Assembly: GCA_021582655.1 (NCBI GenBank)
Contig: CP091135.1
Span: 764,549 to 828,548, forward strand
Source: Nitrosomonas sp.
Lineage (GTDB): Bacteria; Pseudomonadota; Gammaproteobacteria; Burkholderiales; Nitrosomonadaceae
DNA: 64,000 nucleotides
Direction: 5' to 3'
Shown: piece after piece, positions 20,170 through 29,369 of the stretch
Numbering within the stretch: the first letter of the stretch is position 1
How the letters are laid out: every line of letters starts with the position of its first letter
Program-made: the position numbers and the translations under genes
The notes under the pieces: model-generated
What the model was told of the DNA's origin: nothing
The model's input: only the letters and a program-made list of their open reading frames with translations
Database searches by the model: none

Positions 20170-21684
20170 ATGCGTTTACTTCGCTTACTAAAAATTCAAT
20201 TTGTCGCATTTCGGTTCGGACTGGATGAGTTTGTACTAAGTCACAGTCGTCTGCGATTCTTACGTGTGTTTGTGAGAACGCTCACTTTCTGGCGAAAATT
20301 GGACAAGCCGCGCGGAGAACGCCTGCGGTTGGCGTTGGAAACGCTCGGTCCGATTTTTGTGAAATTCGGTCAGATGTTATCCACACGACGCGATTTGTTG
20401 CCGCATGATATCGCCGATGAATTGGCGAAGCTGCAAGATCAAGTTCCGCCGTTTCCATACCGGCACGTATTGGCGACACTGGAAAAAGAATACGACCGAA
20501 AAATAGCGGATATTTTCTTGCGCTTCGAAGAGACACCGATCGCAAGTGCATCGGTCGCACAAGTTCACTTGGCCGTGTTGCATGACGGTACCGAGGCGGC
20601 AGTAAAAATTTTGCGACCGAATTTGGAGCCAATCATCGCGCATGATGTCGCATTGATGGATACCGGTGCCTGGCTTGCAGAAACATTGTGGTCAGATGGT
20701 AAGCGCTTGAAGTTACGGCAAGTCGTTTCCGAGTTTGCACGCCATTTGGACGATGAACTGGATTTGATGCGGGAAGCAGCCAATTGCAGCCAATTGCGGC
20801 GTAATTTCCTCAATTCTCCCCTGTTATTGGTGCCGGAAGTATATTGGGACTATTGCCGCTCCAGCGTCATGGTGATGGAACGTGTCAAGGGAATACCGAT
20901 CAGTCATGTCGACGAATTAACCGCTCAAGGCGTCGATATCCCGCAACTGGCGCGGATGGGGGTAGAAATATTTTTCACCCAGGTTTTTCGTGACGGATAC
21001 TTTCATGCCGACATGCATCCGGGCAATATTTTCGTGGGACAGGATGGGCGCTATATTGCTGTGGATTTTGGCATTATGGGTACTTTGAGCGATGTAGACA
21101 AAAACTATTTGGCACAAAACTTTCTTGCCTTTTTCCGCCGCGATTACGGCAGAGTCGCGCAGGCCCATGTGGAAGCAGGCTGGGCTCCTAAAGATACGCG
21201 CGTGGATGATTTCGAAGCCGCCATTCGGGCGGTTTGTGAACCCATCTTTGATAAGCCATTGAAAGAAATCTCGTTTGGAAGAGTACTGTTTCAATTGTTC
21301 CAGGCATCCAGGCAGTTTAACGTGGAAATTCAACCGCAATTGGTACTGCTGCAAAAAACCCTGCTCAATATCGAAGGACTGGGGCGTGATTTGGATCCCG
21401 ATCTGGATTTGTGGAAAACGGCTAAACCTTTTCTTGAGCGCTGGATGGCCGAACAAATTGGTTGGCGCGGATTCGCCAGCAGAATCGAAAAGGAAGTACC
21501 GAGTTGGGCAGTTATCATGCCTGAATTTCCTCGTTTAATTCATCAAGCCATCACCGCCAATCGCAATGACGATTTAGATAAGCGCTTGATCGATCTGATT
21601 GCTGAAGAAAAGCGGCACAATCGCTTGTTGACCCTGATCGCAATTTTGTTGACAGCGTTGTTGGTGTGGCAGATTTTTCATTAA
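20170..21684 (+). CDS. ubiB: ubiquinone biosynthesis regulatory kinase-like ATPase UbiB
   Basis: UbiB belongs to the atypical ABC1/ADCK kinase family and is needed for ubiquinone synthesis, probably as an ATPase that extracts lipid intermediates from the membrane. The 504-residue sequence has the family-specific [14 protein letters not shown] helix (KxGQ motif), [12 protein letters not shown] with an Ala-rich nucleotide loop, [12 protein letters not shown] and [10 protein letters not shown] (the DFG equivalent), and one C-terminal hydrophobic helix as membrane anchor. Length is slightly below that of E. coli, with only one clear terminal membrane segment. Confidence 0.95.
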   Translation: MRLLRLLKIQFVAFRFGLDEFVLSHSRLRFLRVFVRTLTFWRKLDKPRGERLRLALETLGPIFVKFGQMLSTRRDLLPHDIADELAKLQDQVPPFPYRHVLATLEKEYDRKIADIFLRFEETPIASASVAQVHLAVLHDGTEAAVKILRPNLEPIIAHDVALMDTGAWLAETLWSDGKRLKLRQVVSEFARHLDDELDLMREAANCSQLRRNFLNSPLLLVPEVYWDYCRSSVMVMERVKGIPISHVDELTAQGVDIPQLARMGVEIFFTQVFRDGYFHADMHPGNIFVGQDGRYIAVDFGIMGTLSDVDKNYLAQNFLAFFRRDYGRVAQAHVEAGWAPKDTRVDDFEAAIRAVCEPIFDKPLKEISFGRVLFQLFQASRQFNVEIQPQLVLLQKTLLNIEGLGRDLDPDLDLWKTAKPFLERWMAEQIGWRGFASRIEKEVPSWAVIMPEFPRLIHQAITANRNDDLDKRLIDLIAEEKRHNRLLTLIAILLTALLVWQIFH

Positions 21685-21697
21685 TGCAAATTCCACC

Positions 21698-22006
21698 ATG
21701 AGCTACTACCGATACCATGTTTTTTTCTGTATCAACCAGCGCGAAGGCGGTGCGCGATGTTGTAACGATTGCGGCGCGCAAGCGTTGCGCGATTACGCAA
21801 AACAGCGAATAAAGTCTTTGAAACAATCAGGGAAAAACAACATCCGCGTCAACAATGCCGGTTGTCTCGATCGTTGCGATGAGGGCCCGGTTATTGTAAT
21901 TTACCCCGATGAAATATGGTACACATATGTCGATCAGGAAGATATCGATGAAATCATTGACGAGTACTTAATGAAAGGCAACGTTGTCGAGCGATTGAAA
22001 ATCTAA
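21698..22006 (+). CDS. thioredoxin-like [2Fe-2S] ferredoxin
   Basis: This 102-residue protein belongs to the thioredoxin-fold [2Fe-2S] ferredoxins, which are found alone or as domains of complex I and hydrogenase subunits. Cysteines are placed as needed: Cys11 in FFCINQ, the CCNDC cluster at about 21-25, and AGCLDRC near residues 56-60. The acidic C-terminus (DQEDIDEIIDEYL) is typical of stand-alone members. It follows ubiB by 14 bases, so co-transcription is likely. The redox partner is unknown. Confidence 0.87.
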   Translation: MSYYRYHVFFCINQREGGARCCNDCGAQALRDYAKQRIKSLKQSGKNNIRVNNAGCLDRCDEGPVIVIYPDEIWYTYVDQEDIDEIIDEYLMKGNVVERLKI

Positions 22007-22025
22007 ATAGACCCGGGACCGATCA

Positions 22026-22661
22026 GTGGCCGCAACCCTGAAAAACATTTTTATCGACGGACCCGCCGGAAAACTCGAAACGGTGCTCGGTAGCCCGGAA
22101 GCAGATCCCAAAGGGATCGCTGTTGTGGCACATCCGCACCCTCTCTATGGCGGCACAATGGAAAACAAAGTGATTCACACGTTGTTCGCAACGTTACTCA
22201 CGCTTGGATTCATTACCGCTAAATTTAATTTCCGAGGAGTCGGGCATAGTGATGGTCTTTTTGATCATGGTACGGGCGAAATTGATGATGTTATCGCCGT
22301 TGCCGGAGCGATTCGCAATCATCGAATCAACGATTCAGCACACTTACCGTTGTTGCTTGCCGGATTTTCATTCGGCGGTGCAATCCAACTGCACGTAGCC
22401 GGGCAACTGAAACCGGAATTTTTAGTGCTGGTGGCACCGTCTGTGGTTCATCTCAACGCACCCCCCGTTCCGGATACGACGCGTTTCGCGTTAATCATTC
22501 AGGGGGATCGAGATGAAATTGTACTGCCATCACAAATTCTGTCCTGGGCAACACCGCAGTCCCAACCGATTGTTTTTATCCCTGGTGCCGAGCATTTTTT
22601 TCATGGTAAATTGATCGCACTTAGGCAATCAATACTAAGTTTTTTACGGACTGAACGGTAA
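22026..22661 (+). CDS. alpha/beta hydrolase of the small dienelactone-hydrolase-like group
   Basis: This 211-residue cytoplasmic hydrolase starts at a GTG and belongs to a widespread proteobacterial alpha/beta family of unknown substrate. It shows the early VVAHPHPLYGGTMENKV block (oxyanion hole region), the nucleophile elbow GFSFGGA, an Asp in QGDRDEIVLP, and the catalytic His in GAEHFFHG. The gene follows the ferredoxin gene by 20 bases and converges on the response regulator gene with only two bases between stop codons. The reaction cannot be predicted. Confidence 0.82.
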   Translation: MAATLKNIFIDGPAGKLETVLGSPEADPKGIAVVAHPHPLYGGTMENKVIHTLFATLLTLGFITAKFNFRGVGHSDGLFDHGTGEIDDVIAVAGAIRNHRINDSAHLPLLLAGFSFGGAIQLHVAGQLKPEFLVLVAPSVVHLNAPPVPDTTRFALIIQGDRDEIVLPSQILSWATPQSQPIVFIPGAEHFFHGKLIALRQSILSFLRTER

Positions 22662-22663
22662 AG

Positions 22664-23296
22664 TTATTCGACCAATTTGTGCTGAATAGCATATTTAACC
22701 AGTTGCGCATTATTCTTCATATTCATTTTCTCCAGAATGCGTGAACGATACGTACTCACCGTTTTGACACTAAGCGCCAATTTATTGGCGATAGATGTCA
22801 GCGATTCCCCCGATACGATTAATTTAAACACCAGGTATTCGCGATCCGAAAAAGTCGTATGGGTCAGTTTTTCAGGATCCTGTACCGGATTAAACAACAA
22901 CTTCTCAGCCAACTCCGGATTAACATACTTACCTCCTTTGGCCAATCGCCGTATCACACTGATAAGTTGATCGGTGGGACTATCTTTAGTCAAGTAACCA
23001 GATGCGCCGGAACGAATCGCCCTAATTGCGTATTCCTCTTCCGGATACATGCTCAGAACCAATATGCAAGCATTCGATTTGATCGACATCACTCTTTTCA
23101 GGATATCCAAGCCAGTGATGTCGGGCATGTTGATATCCAATAACGTAACATCCCACTCGTACTCTTTGGCTTTCTTGAGAAAATCCTTACCGTCGACCGC
23201 CTCTGTGACAACCTGAATATCATCGGTTTCGTTGAAGATTCTTTTTAACCCATCTCGGAACAAAGCGTGATCGTCTACAATAAGTACTTTAATCAT
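22664..23296 (-). CDS. NarL/FixJ-type response regulator
   Basis: A 210-residue DNA-binding response regulator. The receiver domain has VDDH at 8-10, the phospho-acceptor Asp54 in LLDINMPD, and the conserved Lys in YLTKDSP. A LuxR-type helix-turn-helix fills the last 65 residues (TFSDREYLVFKLI, then SVKTVSTYRSRILEKMNMKN). Its start overlaps the end of the histidine kinase at 23289 by eight bases, so that kinase is the likely partner. Its targets are unknown. Confidence 0.93.
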   Translation of the reverse strand: MIKVLIVDDHALFRDGLKRIFNETDDIQVVTEAVDGKDFLKKAKEYEWDVTLLDINMPDITGLDILKRVMSIKSNACILVLSMYPEEEYAIRAIRSGASGYLTKDSPTDQLISVIRRLAKGGKYVNPELAEKLLFNPVQDPEKLTHTTFSDREYLVFKLIVSGESLTSIANKLALSVKTVSTYRSRILEKMNMKNNAQLVKYAIQHKLVE

Positions 23297-24746
23297 TAAT
23301 GAAATCTCCTGAATCAGTCACTGTTATACTATGTGGCACTCGAAGCGTTACGTAAGTGCCTTGCATGGGTTTGCCGGAAATCTGAAGCTTGCCGCCAAAT
23401 TGTTGGGCCCTTTCATTCATACTGATGATCCCAAAGGATTCAGGGTTAAGAGTCTGTGCTTGATTGATGCCAATGCCATTGTCCTTGATCGAAATAAAAA
23501 TACCATCGTCTTCCTCAACGAGCTCAACATCGACCTGTGTTGCTTGCGCATGCCGGGTAATGTTAGTGAAGGCTTCCTGAATGATTCTGAAGATACTGGT
23601 TTCATGGCTTTTGTTATGAAAAGATAACGTCGATACCATTGATTCCAAAGTACAGCGAATATTAGTCCGTTGTTCAAAATCACGCACCAACCACTCGATT
23701 GCGCCACATAATCCCAGGTTATCAAGTACATTGGGACGCAGGTTCATCGAAACCCGGCGCGCGGTCTCAATTGCCTCTCCCGTCAATTGATAAAGTGATT
23801 TGATGCGTTCATGCATGGGATTGGTGCTGATCTTTTTTGCCAGCCAATCTAGATCCATCTTTAGAACAGTAAGCGCACCACCCAAAACATCATGGATTTC
23901 ACGCCCGATCCGCGTTCTTTCTTCTTCTCGAATTTCCTGTAAGTGCGTGGTTAAATGCCGTAAATTCTCGATCAATCGCTTACGCTCGGAAATATCCTCA
24001 ATCATACAAAGATAGCAAATCTCTTGATCGTTCATTGTTTCAAAAGGTACGATGAACATTTCTATCCAAATGATATTCGCATCTGGCTGTAAAATTCTTT
24101 TTTCAAGCTTGTAGTCGTCATGAGGTTGATTCAGAAAGAAACCGATTTCTTGCTGATAAGAAAGGAGATCATCCGGATGAATGATGTCGGCTTGACTGAT
24201 GGACATCAACTCCTGAATGCTGCGATTAACGATGGATGCGTACCTCGGATTGACATCGTAATACTCACCCGTTTCCAGATTAATGAGCGCAATACCCAGC
24301 GGTGCCTTTTCAAAAATCGTCTGGAATCGCTGCTGCGCTTTCTGGATATTCTGCTCGATCCGTTTTCTTTCAATCGAGTAGCGAATCACACGCGATAATA
24401 CACCTTTGGTCAGATTTCCTTTGACGAGATAATCTTGCGCTCCGGCTTGAATCGCTTTTATAGCAAGCTTTTCGTCGTCTCTGAAAGATAAAACCGCGAT
24501 CGGAATATTCGTTGCTTGCTCCCGCAATAGATTGATCGTTGTAATTCCATCGCTGTCCGGTAATGTCAAATCGGATAAGATTAAATCAAAAGACAGTGCT
24601 TCAATTAATTCGAAGGCTGTTTTTAATCGCTCCGTATGAATCACCGAAATCTGATCACCCATGGCCATTTGCAGTTCATTTTGAACCAGAAATGCATCGG
24701 ACTCGTTGTCTTCGATCAGCAAAATATGAATCTTGGTTGCCGTCAT
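23289..24746 (-). CDS. hybrid sensor histidine kinase with N-terminal receiver, PAS and HisKA_3 domains
   Basis: The 485-residue cytoplasmic protein starts with a receiver domain (residues 5-125, Asp59 in LILSDLTLPD). A coiled linker, one PAS/PAC domain (about 140-255), a dimerisation helix with the phospho-His in RTRIGREIHDVLGG, and a HATPase_c domain with N and G boxes (NITRHAQATQ, DNGIGI) follow. This is the NarX/NarQ class of kinase, matching the NarL-type regulator encoded next. An N-terminal receiver suggests it accepts phosphate from the phytochrome-like kinase upstream. There are no membrane segments, so it senses an internal signal. Confidence 0.9.
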   Translation of the reverse strand: MTATKIHILLIEDNESDAFLVQNELQMAMGDQISVIHTERLKTAFELIEALSFDLILSDLTLPDSDGITTINLLREQATNIPIAVLSFRDDEKLAIKAIQAGAQDYLVKGNLTKGVLSRVIRYSIERKRIEQNIQKAQQRFQTIFEKAPLGIALINLETGEYYDVNPRYASIVNRSIQELMSISQADIIHPDDLLSYQQEIGFFLNQPHDDYKLEKRILQPDANIIWIEMFIVPFETMNDQEICYLCMIEDISERKRLIENLRHLTTHLQEIREEERTRIGREIHDVLGGALTVLKMDLDWLAKKISTNPMHERIKSLYQLTGEAIETARRVSMNLRPNVLDNLGLCGAIEWLVRDFEQRTNIRCTLESMVSTLSFHNKSHETSIFRIIQEAFTNITRHAQATQVDVELVEEDDGIFISIKDNGIGINQAQTLNPESFGIISMNERAQQFGGKLQISGKPMQGTYVTLRVPHSITVTDSGDFIND

Positions 24747-24752
24747 AAAAAA

Positions 24753-25202
24753 CTACGCTTTATTGAGCAGTGCCGCCGAGAACCAGAAATCCTCGATTGA
24801 TTTCGCGATTTTGATATAGCCATCAAAATCGCCGGGCTTTTGGAGATAAGCGTTAGCGTGTTGCGCATAAGCGGCTTTGATGTCTTCGCGTGATGCAGAC
24901 GAAGTAAAAATAATGACCGGAATGACGCTGAATTCCGGATCGACTTTCAGCTCCCGCAGTACTTCCATGCCATTTCTTCTTGGCATATTCAAATCCAATA
25001 AAATAATATCCGGGCATACGGATTGTTGCGATGATTGTTTTTCCCGGAGAAACTCGAGCGCATAAATACCATCCTCAACCACATTAATTTCATTATTGCT
25101 TTGGCACAATGCAAACGCTTCTTTCATTAATAGCGCATCGGCAGGGTTATCATCAACAATGAGAATGATATTTGCATGTTTCTGATTGTTATTCTGATTC
25201 AT
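24753..25202 (-). CDS. single-domain response regulator (Rcp1-like)
   Basis: This 149-residue protein is only a receiver domain, with IVDDNPAD near the N-terminus, Asp70 in IILLDLNMPRRNG, a Thr in VIIFTSSA and Lys in YLQKPGD. The RRNG after the acceptor site and the long acidic insert are typical of Rcp1 regulators that serve phytochrome-like kinases. It sits two bases from the kinase gene at 25205 and six from the next kinase gene. With no output domain it probably shuttles phosphate or controls its kinase. Confidence 0.9.
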   Translation of the reverse strand: MNQNNNQKHANIILIVDDNPADALLMKEAFALCQSNNEINVVEDGIYALEFLREKQSSQQSVCPDIILLDLNMPRRNGMEVLRELKVDPEFSVIPVIIFTSSASREDIKAAYAQHANAYLQKPGDFDGYIKIAKSIEDFWFSAALLNKA

Positions 25203-25204
25203 TC

Positions 25205-26815
25205 TTATTTGATTTTTGCAATAGTAAAATAAAAAACTGAGCCCACATTGGGTTCCGATTTAACCCATATCCTTCCTTTGTGTTGATCGATGACTTTTTT
25301 ACAGATCGCAAGCCCAATGCCTGTACCCGCATATTCTTTGCGGCTGTGTAAACGCTGAAACACCCTGAATACCCGATCCCAGTATTGCACTTCAATTCCG
25401 ATGCCGTTATCGGATACGAAAAACACCCACTCGATAGATTCTTCCTTGACGCCAATATGCACTTCGGGCGGATTTCTTCCCCGGAACTTAATCGCATTAC
25501 TGATCAAGTTATAGAACAATTGTGAGAACTGAAACGGGATTCCCTTTATCACCGGAAGGCTGTCGTACGTTATCGTGGCGCCATTTTCGTTAATTATGAT
25601 CGATAAATCGGTCAATACATTTTTCAGTAACTGCGAACAATCAATATCGACCATCGCTTGATCGGTATTGACTTGCGCATAGGTTAACAAATCATTGATC
25701 AGCAATTGCATGCGAGAGGTTCCGTCAATTACGTTCGCAATCAGCTCATTAGCGCGCCTATCCAATTGCTGATCGCAATATCTTTTAAGCAACTGGACAA
25801 AACTGCTGACCGCCCGCAACGGTTCTTGCAGATCATGAGTAACCACGTATGCAAATTGTTCGAGCTCATCATTTGAACGAGCCAATTCCGCAACCTGTTC
25901 CTCCATCCTTTGTTCCATCTCTTTGTATTCGGTCACCTCGGTACGAATCGCGACATAACGATAAGCGCTTCCTGAGTCATCTCGGAAAGGAACGATAGTG
26001 GTGTTCAGCCAATAGATGGAGCCGTCTTTGGCACGATTTCTGAATTCCCCCTTCCAAACTTTCCCCTGGATGATGGTATTCCACATTTCCCGCATGAATT
26101 CTTGCGAATGATAGTTGGAATTGATGATTCGAATATCTTGACCAATCAATTCTTCCGCAGCATATTTGCAAATCTCGCAAAACTTATTGTTGACATATTC
26201 AATGATGCCATCTTTATCGGTAATGGTAATACTCGAATGCTCATCAAATACGCTTGCGATGATATTTATTTCCTTTTCCCGAGATACGGATAAGCGATTA
26301 TCTGCTTGCATTCGAGCAAGCCATGTCCCAAGATCATTGGCAATATTCTGCAATAAGACCGAATCCTCTTCATCCTCCCAGCTGCCGACCTTGTCGGCAT
26401 CGAAATACACATAAATATGCCCGTATTTTTTTTCATTCACGACTATTGGGATCGAAGCCTGATGCGGCAGCACAACATCGTCCCCCTTGCAGCCGAAATG
26501 CTTACCACAAATTTCAATTCCCGGAAAAACTTTGCCATCTTGATCCCATACCGCTTGCATATTTTTGACAAGCTTCGAGCACAATTCTTCAATTGTCTGA
26601 TCTTTAATCATTTCCCTGGAGATAGCGTATAGGCACGCTATTTTCTTCAACCTCGCTGCAGATGTGTCTTCTTGCAACCGGGGGGGATCGTATGATCCAC
26701 CTAGGTTGGCAGCCTTCAGCTTCTTGGTCGGGATGAACGGTTGTTGCTGCACAGCCAAAGACGAAACTTGATCAGTCGTTGAATTCTTCGTAATCAAACC
26801 CGATGCTTTATCCAT
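25205..26815 (-). CDS. GAF-PAS histidine kinase (phytochrome-like output module)
   Basis: A 536-residue soluble kinase. Residues about 50-175 resemble a GAF domain, with no obvious chromophore cysteine in the phytochrome position. A PAS/PAC domain follows (about 185-300), then the HisKA helix with the phospho-His in VVTHDLQEPLRAVSSF and a HATPase_c domain with DNGIGIEVQYWDRVFRVFQRL. The HDLQEPLR type H-box is found in phytochromes and their relatives, consistent with the Rcp1-like regulator next to it. It is the first gene of the four-gene minus-strand cluster that ends at 22664, and is divergent from the chemoreceptor at 27108. The signal is unknown. Confidence 0.88.
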   Translation of the reverse strand: MDKASGLITKNSTTDQVSSLAVQQQPFIPTKKLKAANLGGSYDPPRLQEDTSAARLKKIACLYAISREMIKDQTIEELCSKLVKNMQAVWDQDGKVFPGIEICGKHFGCKGDDVVLPHQASIPIVVNEKKYGHIYVYFDADKVGSWEDEEDSVLLQNIANDLGTWLARMQADNRLSVSREKEINIIASVFDEHSSITITDKDGIIEYVNNKFCEICKYAAEELIGQDIRIINSNYHSQEFMREMWNTIIQGKVWKGEFRNRAKDGSIYWLNTTIVPFRDDSGSAYRYVAIRTEVTEYKEMEQRMEEQVAELARSNDELEQFAYVVTHDLQEPLRAVSSFVQLLKRYCDQQLDRRANELIANVIDGTSRMQLLINDLLTYAQVNTDQAMVDIDCSQLLKNVLTDLSIIINENGATITYDSLPVIKGIPFQFSQLFYNLISNAIKFRGRNPPEVHIGVKEESIEWVFFVSDNGIGIEVQYWDRVFRVFQRLHSRKEYAGTGIGLAICKKVIDQHKGRIWVKSEPNVGSVFYFTIAKIK

Positions 26816-26937
26816 AGGCTTTTAACTATCCATTTAGGCATGAAGGCGGCATTCATTGATGTTTTGATCGACTGGTCATTATTTGCGTATTCGGTCGCTG
26901 AATCCGTGAATGATATTCGTCCAAGCAATTAAAGACC

Positions 26938-26953
26938 ATAGGAATATTCCTAT
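26938..26953. promoter_or_regulatory. perfect 16-bp palindrome in the sensor-chemoreceptor divergent region
   Basis: ATAGGAATATTCCTAT is its own reverse complement. It lies in the 290 bp between the divergent two-component cluster and the chemoreceptor gene, about 125 bases from the kinase start and 155 from the chemoreceptor start. It is a candidate operator; the binding protein could be the NarL-type regulator of the cluster, but that is a guess. Confidence 0.4.
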
Positions 26954-27107
26954 CGCATAACACCTTGAGGACGCGCTCCGAATGAAAGCTTGCCGGATTC
27001 TTACAACCCGACGGCAAATTCTTTCAAAGAAAATAGAATATACTGGCTAAACAATTCTCACTTCATACCGAAATCAATTTTTCTGTTTAAGAAAAGAAGG
27101 ATAGGAA

Positions 27108-28808
27108 ATGAGAGTAAATCTTCCGGTTACAAATACTGAGTACCCTATTGATGATAATACATTTATTGTTTCAACAACAGATTTAAAAGGGCGAATCACC
27201 TATGTGAATCCAACATTCATAGAAGTCAGCGGCTTTCCCAAGGAGGAATTGATCGGCAAAGCACATAACATTGTGCGACATCCTGATGTACCACCCGAAG
27301 CGTTCGAAGATTTGTGGGATACACTCAAACAAGGTTTGCCTTGGGCCGGATTAGTAAAGAATCGCCGTAAAAACGGCGACTTTTATTGGATTAATGCCAA
27401 TGCGACCCCGCTATTGGAAAATGGCAAAATTGTAGGCTATTTGTCAGTTCGTACCAGAGCATCGCGCGAGGCGATCGACGAAACAATCCCGGTATACCGT
27501 CAATTTCTGGAAGGAAAAGCCAAAGACCTAAAGATAGAAAAGGGTGCGATTAAACGGACTGATCTAATTGGAAAAATAAGCGAGATATTCAAGCCCACTA
27601 TCGCCAAGCGGATCGGGCTTTGCCTGGGTACTTCGGTGGTTCTACTGTTGACTGTTGGCGGTATCGGCTGGTGGAATCTAGCGCAGACGCAAGCAACGAC
27701 ATCGTTGAGCAATACTGTGGCCGCACTGACCGTCACCGGCATCGCACTATTGGTGTTTTTTGCCGTCAGTTTGACCAAAAACATTCTGGCACCGCTCAAA
27801 CACGCCACCGATTTCGCCAATACACTGGCTGCCGGTGATTTAACCAGTAAATTTACTGTCAATCGTAACGACGAATTCGGTCAGCTATTGAAAGCACTGG
27901 TGCAAATGGGTATCAATTTAAGGGCTACCATGCTCGATGTGAGGAAAAATGCCGACACCGTCAATCAAGCGACAAGCGACATCACCATGGGAAACCACGA
28001 TCTGTCTCAACGTACGGAAGAGCAAGCATCTTCGTTGGAAGAAACAGCCTCGAGCATGGAGGAATTAACATCGACCGTCCGGCAAAATACTGAAAATTCG
28101 ATCGATGCAAACCGGCTCGCAATGAGCGCCAGAGAAGTGACTGTGAAAGGCGGAGAGATGATGCAAACAGTCGTCAGCACAATGTCGTCAATCAGTGAAA
28201 GTTCTGGAAAAATAGCTGATATCATTAGCGTAATAGACGGAATCGCCTTTCAAACCAATATATTGGCGCTAAACGCCGCAGTTGAAGCCGCGCGTGCCGG
28301 TGAACAAGGACGCGGATTTGCAGTAGTGGCTTCCGAAGTGCGCAGCCTGGCACAGCGGAGTGCGACAGCAGCCAAGGAAATTAAGGCACTGATCGATGAT
28401 TCGGTGCATAAAGTTAATGAAGGGACCGATTTGGTCAATAGCGCAGGAAAGACGATGAACGAGATCGTCAATTCAATCCGGCATGTAACCGAAATTATGG
28501 CCGATATCACAGCGGCATCAAAAGAGCAAAGCACCGGTATCGAACAAGTGAATCAGGCGATCACGCAAATGGATGAAGTAACACAACAAAATGCCTCCTT
28601 GGTGGAACAGGCCGCAGCCGCAGCTTCTGCATTGGAGCAACAAGCTGCTGAATTGGTCGGTGCGATTTCCATCTTCAAGGTCGCGCAATGCGAAGCAAAA
28701 CAATCGGCCGATGTTGTTTCGTTATCCGGCAAAAAACCGATGAAACCAACTCAGCGTGGTGCACATGGTTCAAAACCGGAGCAAGAAAGACAGCGGGCAG
28801 TCTGTTAG
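27108..28808 (+). CDS. PAS-containing methyl-accepting chemotaxis protein (Aer-like)
   Basis: This 566-residue transducer resembles the aerotaxis receptor Aer. It has an N-terminal cytoplasmic PAS domain (residues 15-115, with [11 protein letters not shown] and [13 protein letters not shown]), one hydrophobic hairpin around 165-215, a HAMP-like segment, and the MCP signalling domain with the hairpin tip [20 protein letters not shown]. There is no large periplasmic domain, so it senses an internal or redox cue. The tail ends in a basic stretch and lacks the CheR-binding NWETF-type pentapeptide. GAAGGA precedes the ATG. It is divergent from a sensor kinase cluster. Confidence 0.93.
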   Translation: MRVNLPVTNTEYPIDDNTFIVSTTDLKGRITYVNPTFIEVSGFPKEELIGKAHNIVRHPDVPPEAFEDLWDTLKQGLPWAGLVKNRRKNGDFYWINANATPLLENGKIVGYLSVRTRASREAIDETIPVYRQFLEGKAKDLKIEKGAIKRTDLIGKISEIFKPTIAKRIGLCLGTSVVLLLTVGGIGWWNLAQTQATTSLSNTVAALTVTGIALLVFFAVSLTKNILAPLKHATDFANTLAAGDLTSKFTVNRNDEFGQLLKALVQMGINLRATMLDVRKNADTVNQATSDITMGNHDLSQRTEEQASSLEETASSMEELTSTVRQNTENSIDANRLAMSAREVTVKGGEMMQTVVSTMSSISESSGKIADIISVIDGIAFQTNILALNAAVEAARAGEQGRGFAVVASEVRSLAQRSATAAKEIKALIDDSVHKVNEGTDLVNSAGKTMNEIVNSIRHVTEIMADITAASKEQSTGIEQVNQAITQMDEVTQQNASLVEQAAAAASALEQQAAELVGAISIFKVAQCEAKQSADVVSLSGKKPMKPTQRGAHGSKPEQERQRAVC

Positions 28809-28971
28809 TCATCAGTGCTTTCAGGCGGTGCATGCCTAATGTTGTTTTCCACACGGATTGGATGCATCCAGATTGTACCGAGGAAAGCAGCATTTTTTGG
28901 GCAGCCCGCCACGTGTTCGGATTGGATTGTTATAATCTGAGATGGTGTGATCATAATTCTCAGGAGTAATA

Positions 28972-29361
28972 ATGAACAAGCAAATCATCCATACCGTCGA
29001 TGCACCGCAAGCGATCGGCACCTATTCCCAAGCCATCCGGGTCAGTGGCGGCGATACTGTATATTTGTCCGGTCAAATCGGACTGAATCCGGTCACGATG
29101 CAAATGGCCGACGACATCGAAGCCCAGATCCAACAAGTATTTTCCAATTTGAAAGCTGTCGCCAAAGCAAGCGGCGGCAGTTTGGACGATATTGCCAAAT
29201 TAAATATTTTTCTAACCGACCTGGATAATTTCGCATTGGTAAACGAAATTATGGCGACTCATTTTACCCAGCCCTATCCGGCCCGTGCCGCGATTGGCGT
29301 CAAGGCACTGCCACGCGGAGCGTTGGTGGAAATGGACGCGGTGATGGTGTTGCAAGGATAA
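28972..29361 (+). CDS. ridA: reactive intermediate deaminase RidA
   Basis: RidA hydrolyses reactive 2-aminoacrylate and related enamines to keto acids plus ammonia, protecting PLP enzymes. The 129-residue protein has the family length and sequence: [23 protein letters not shown] near the N-terminus, LAKLN-like [11 protein letters not shown], and the C-terminal [21 protein letters not shown] with the substrate-binding Arg and Glu. CAGGAG is five or six bases before the ATG. TATAAT at 28931-28936 could be a -10 box but has no good -35. recG starts eight bases after its stop. Confidence 0.95.
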   Translation: MNKQIIHTVDAPQAIGTYSQAIRVSGGDTVYLSGQIGLNPVTMQMADDIEAQIQQVFSNLKAVAKASGGSLDDIAKLNIFLTDLDNFALVNEIMATHFTQPYPARAAIGVKALPRGALVEMDAVMVLQG

Positions 29362-29369
29362 ACCGTGCA

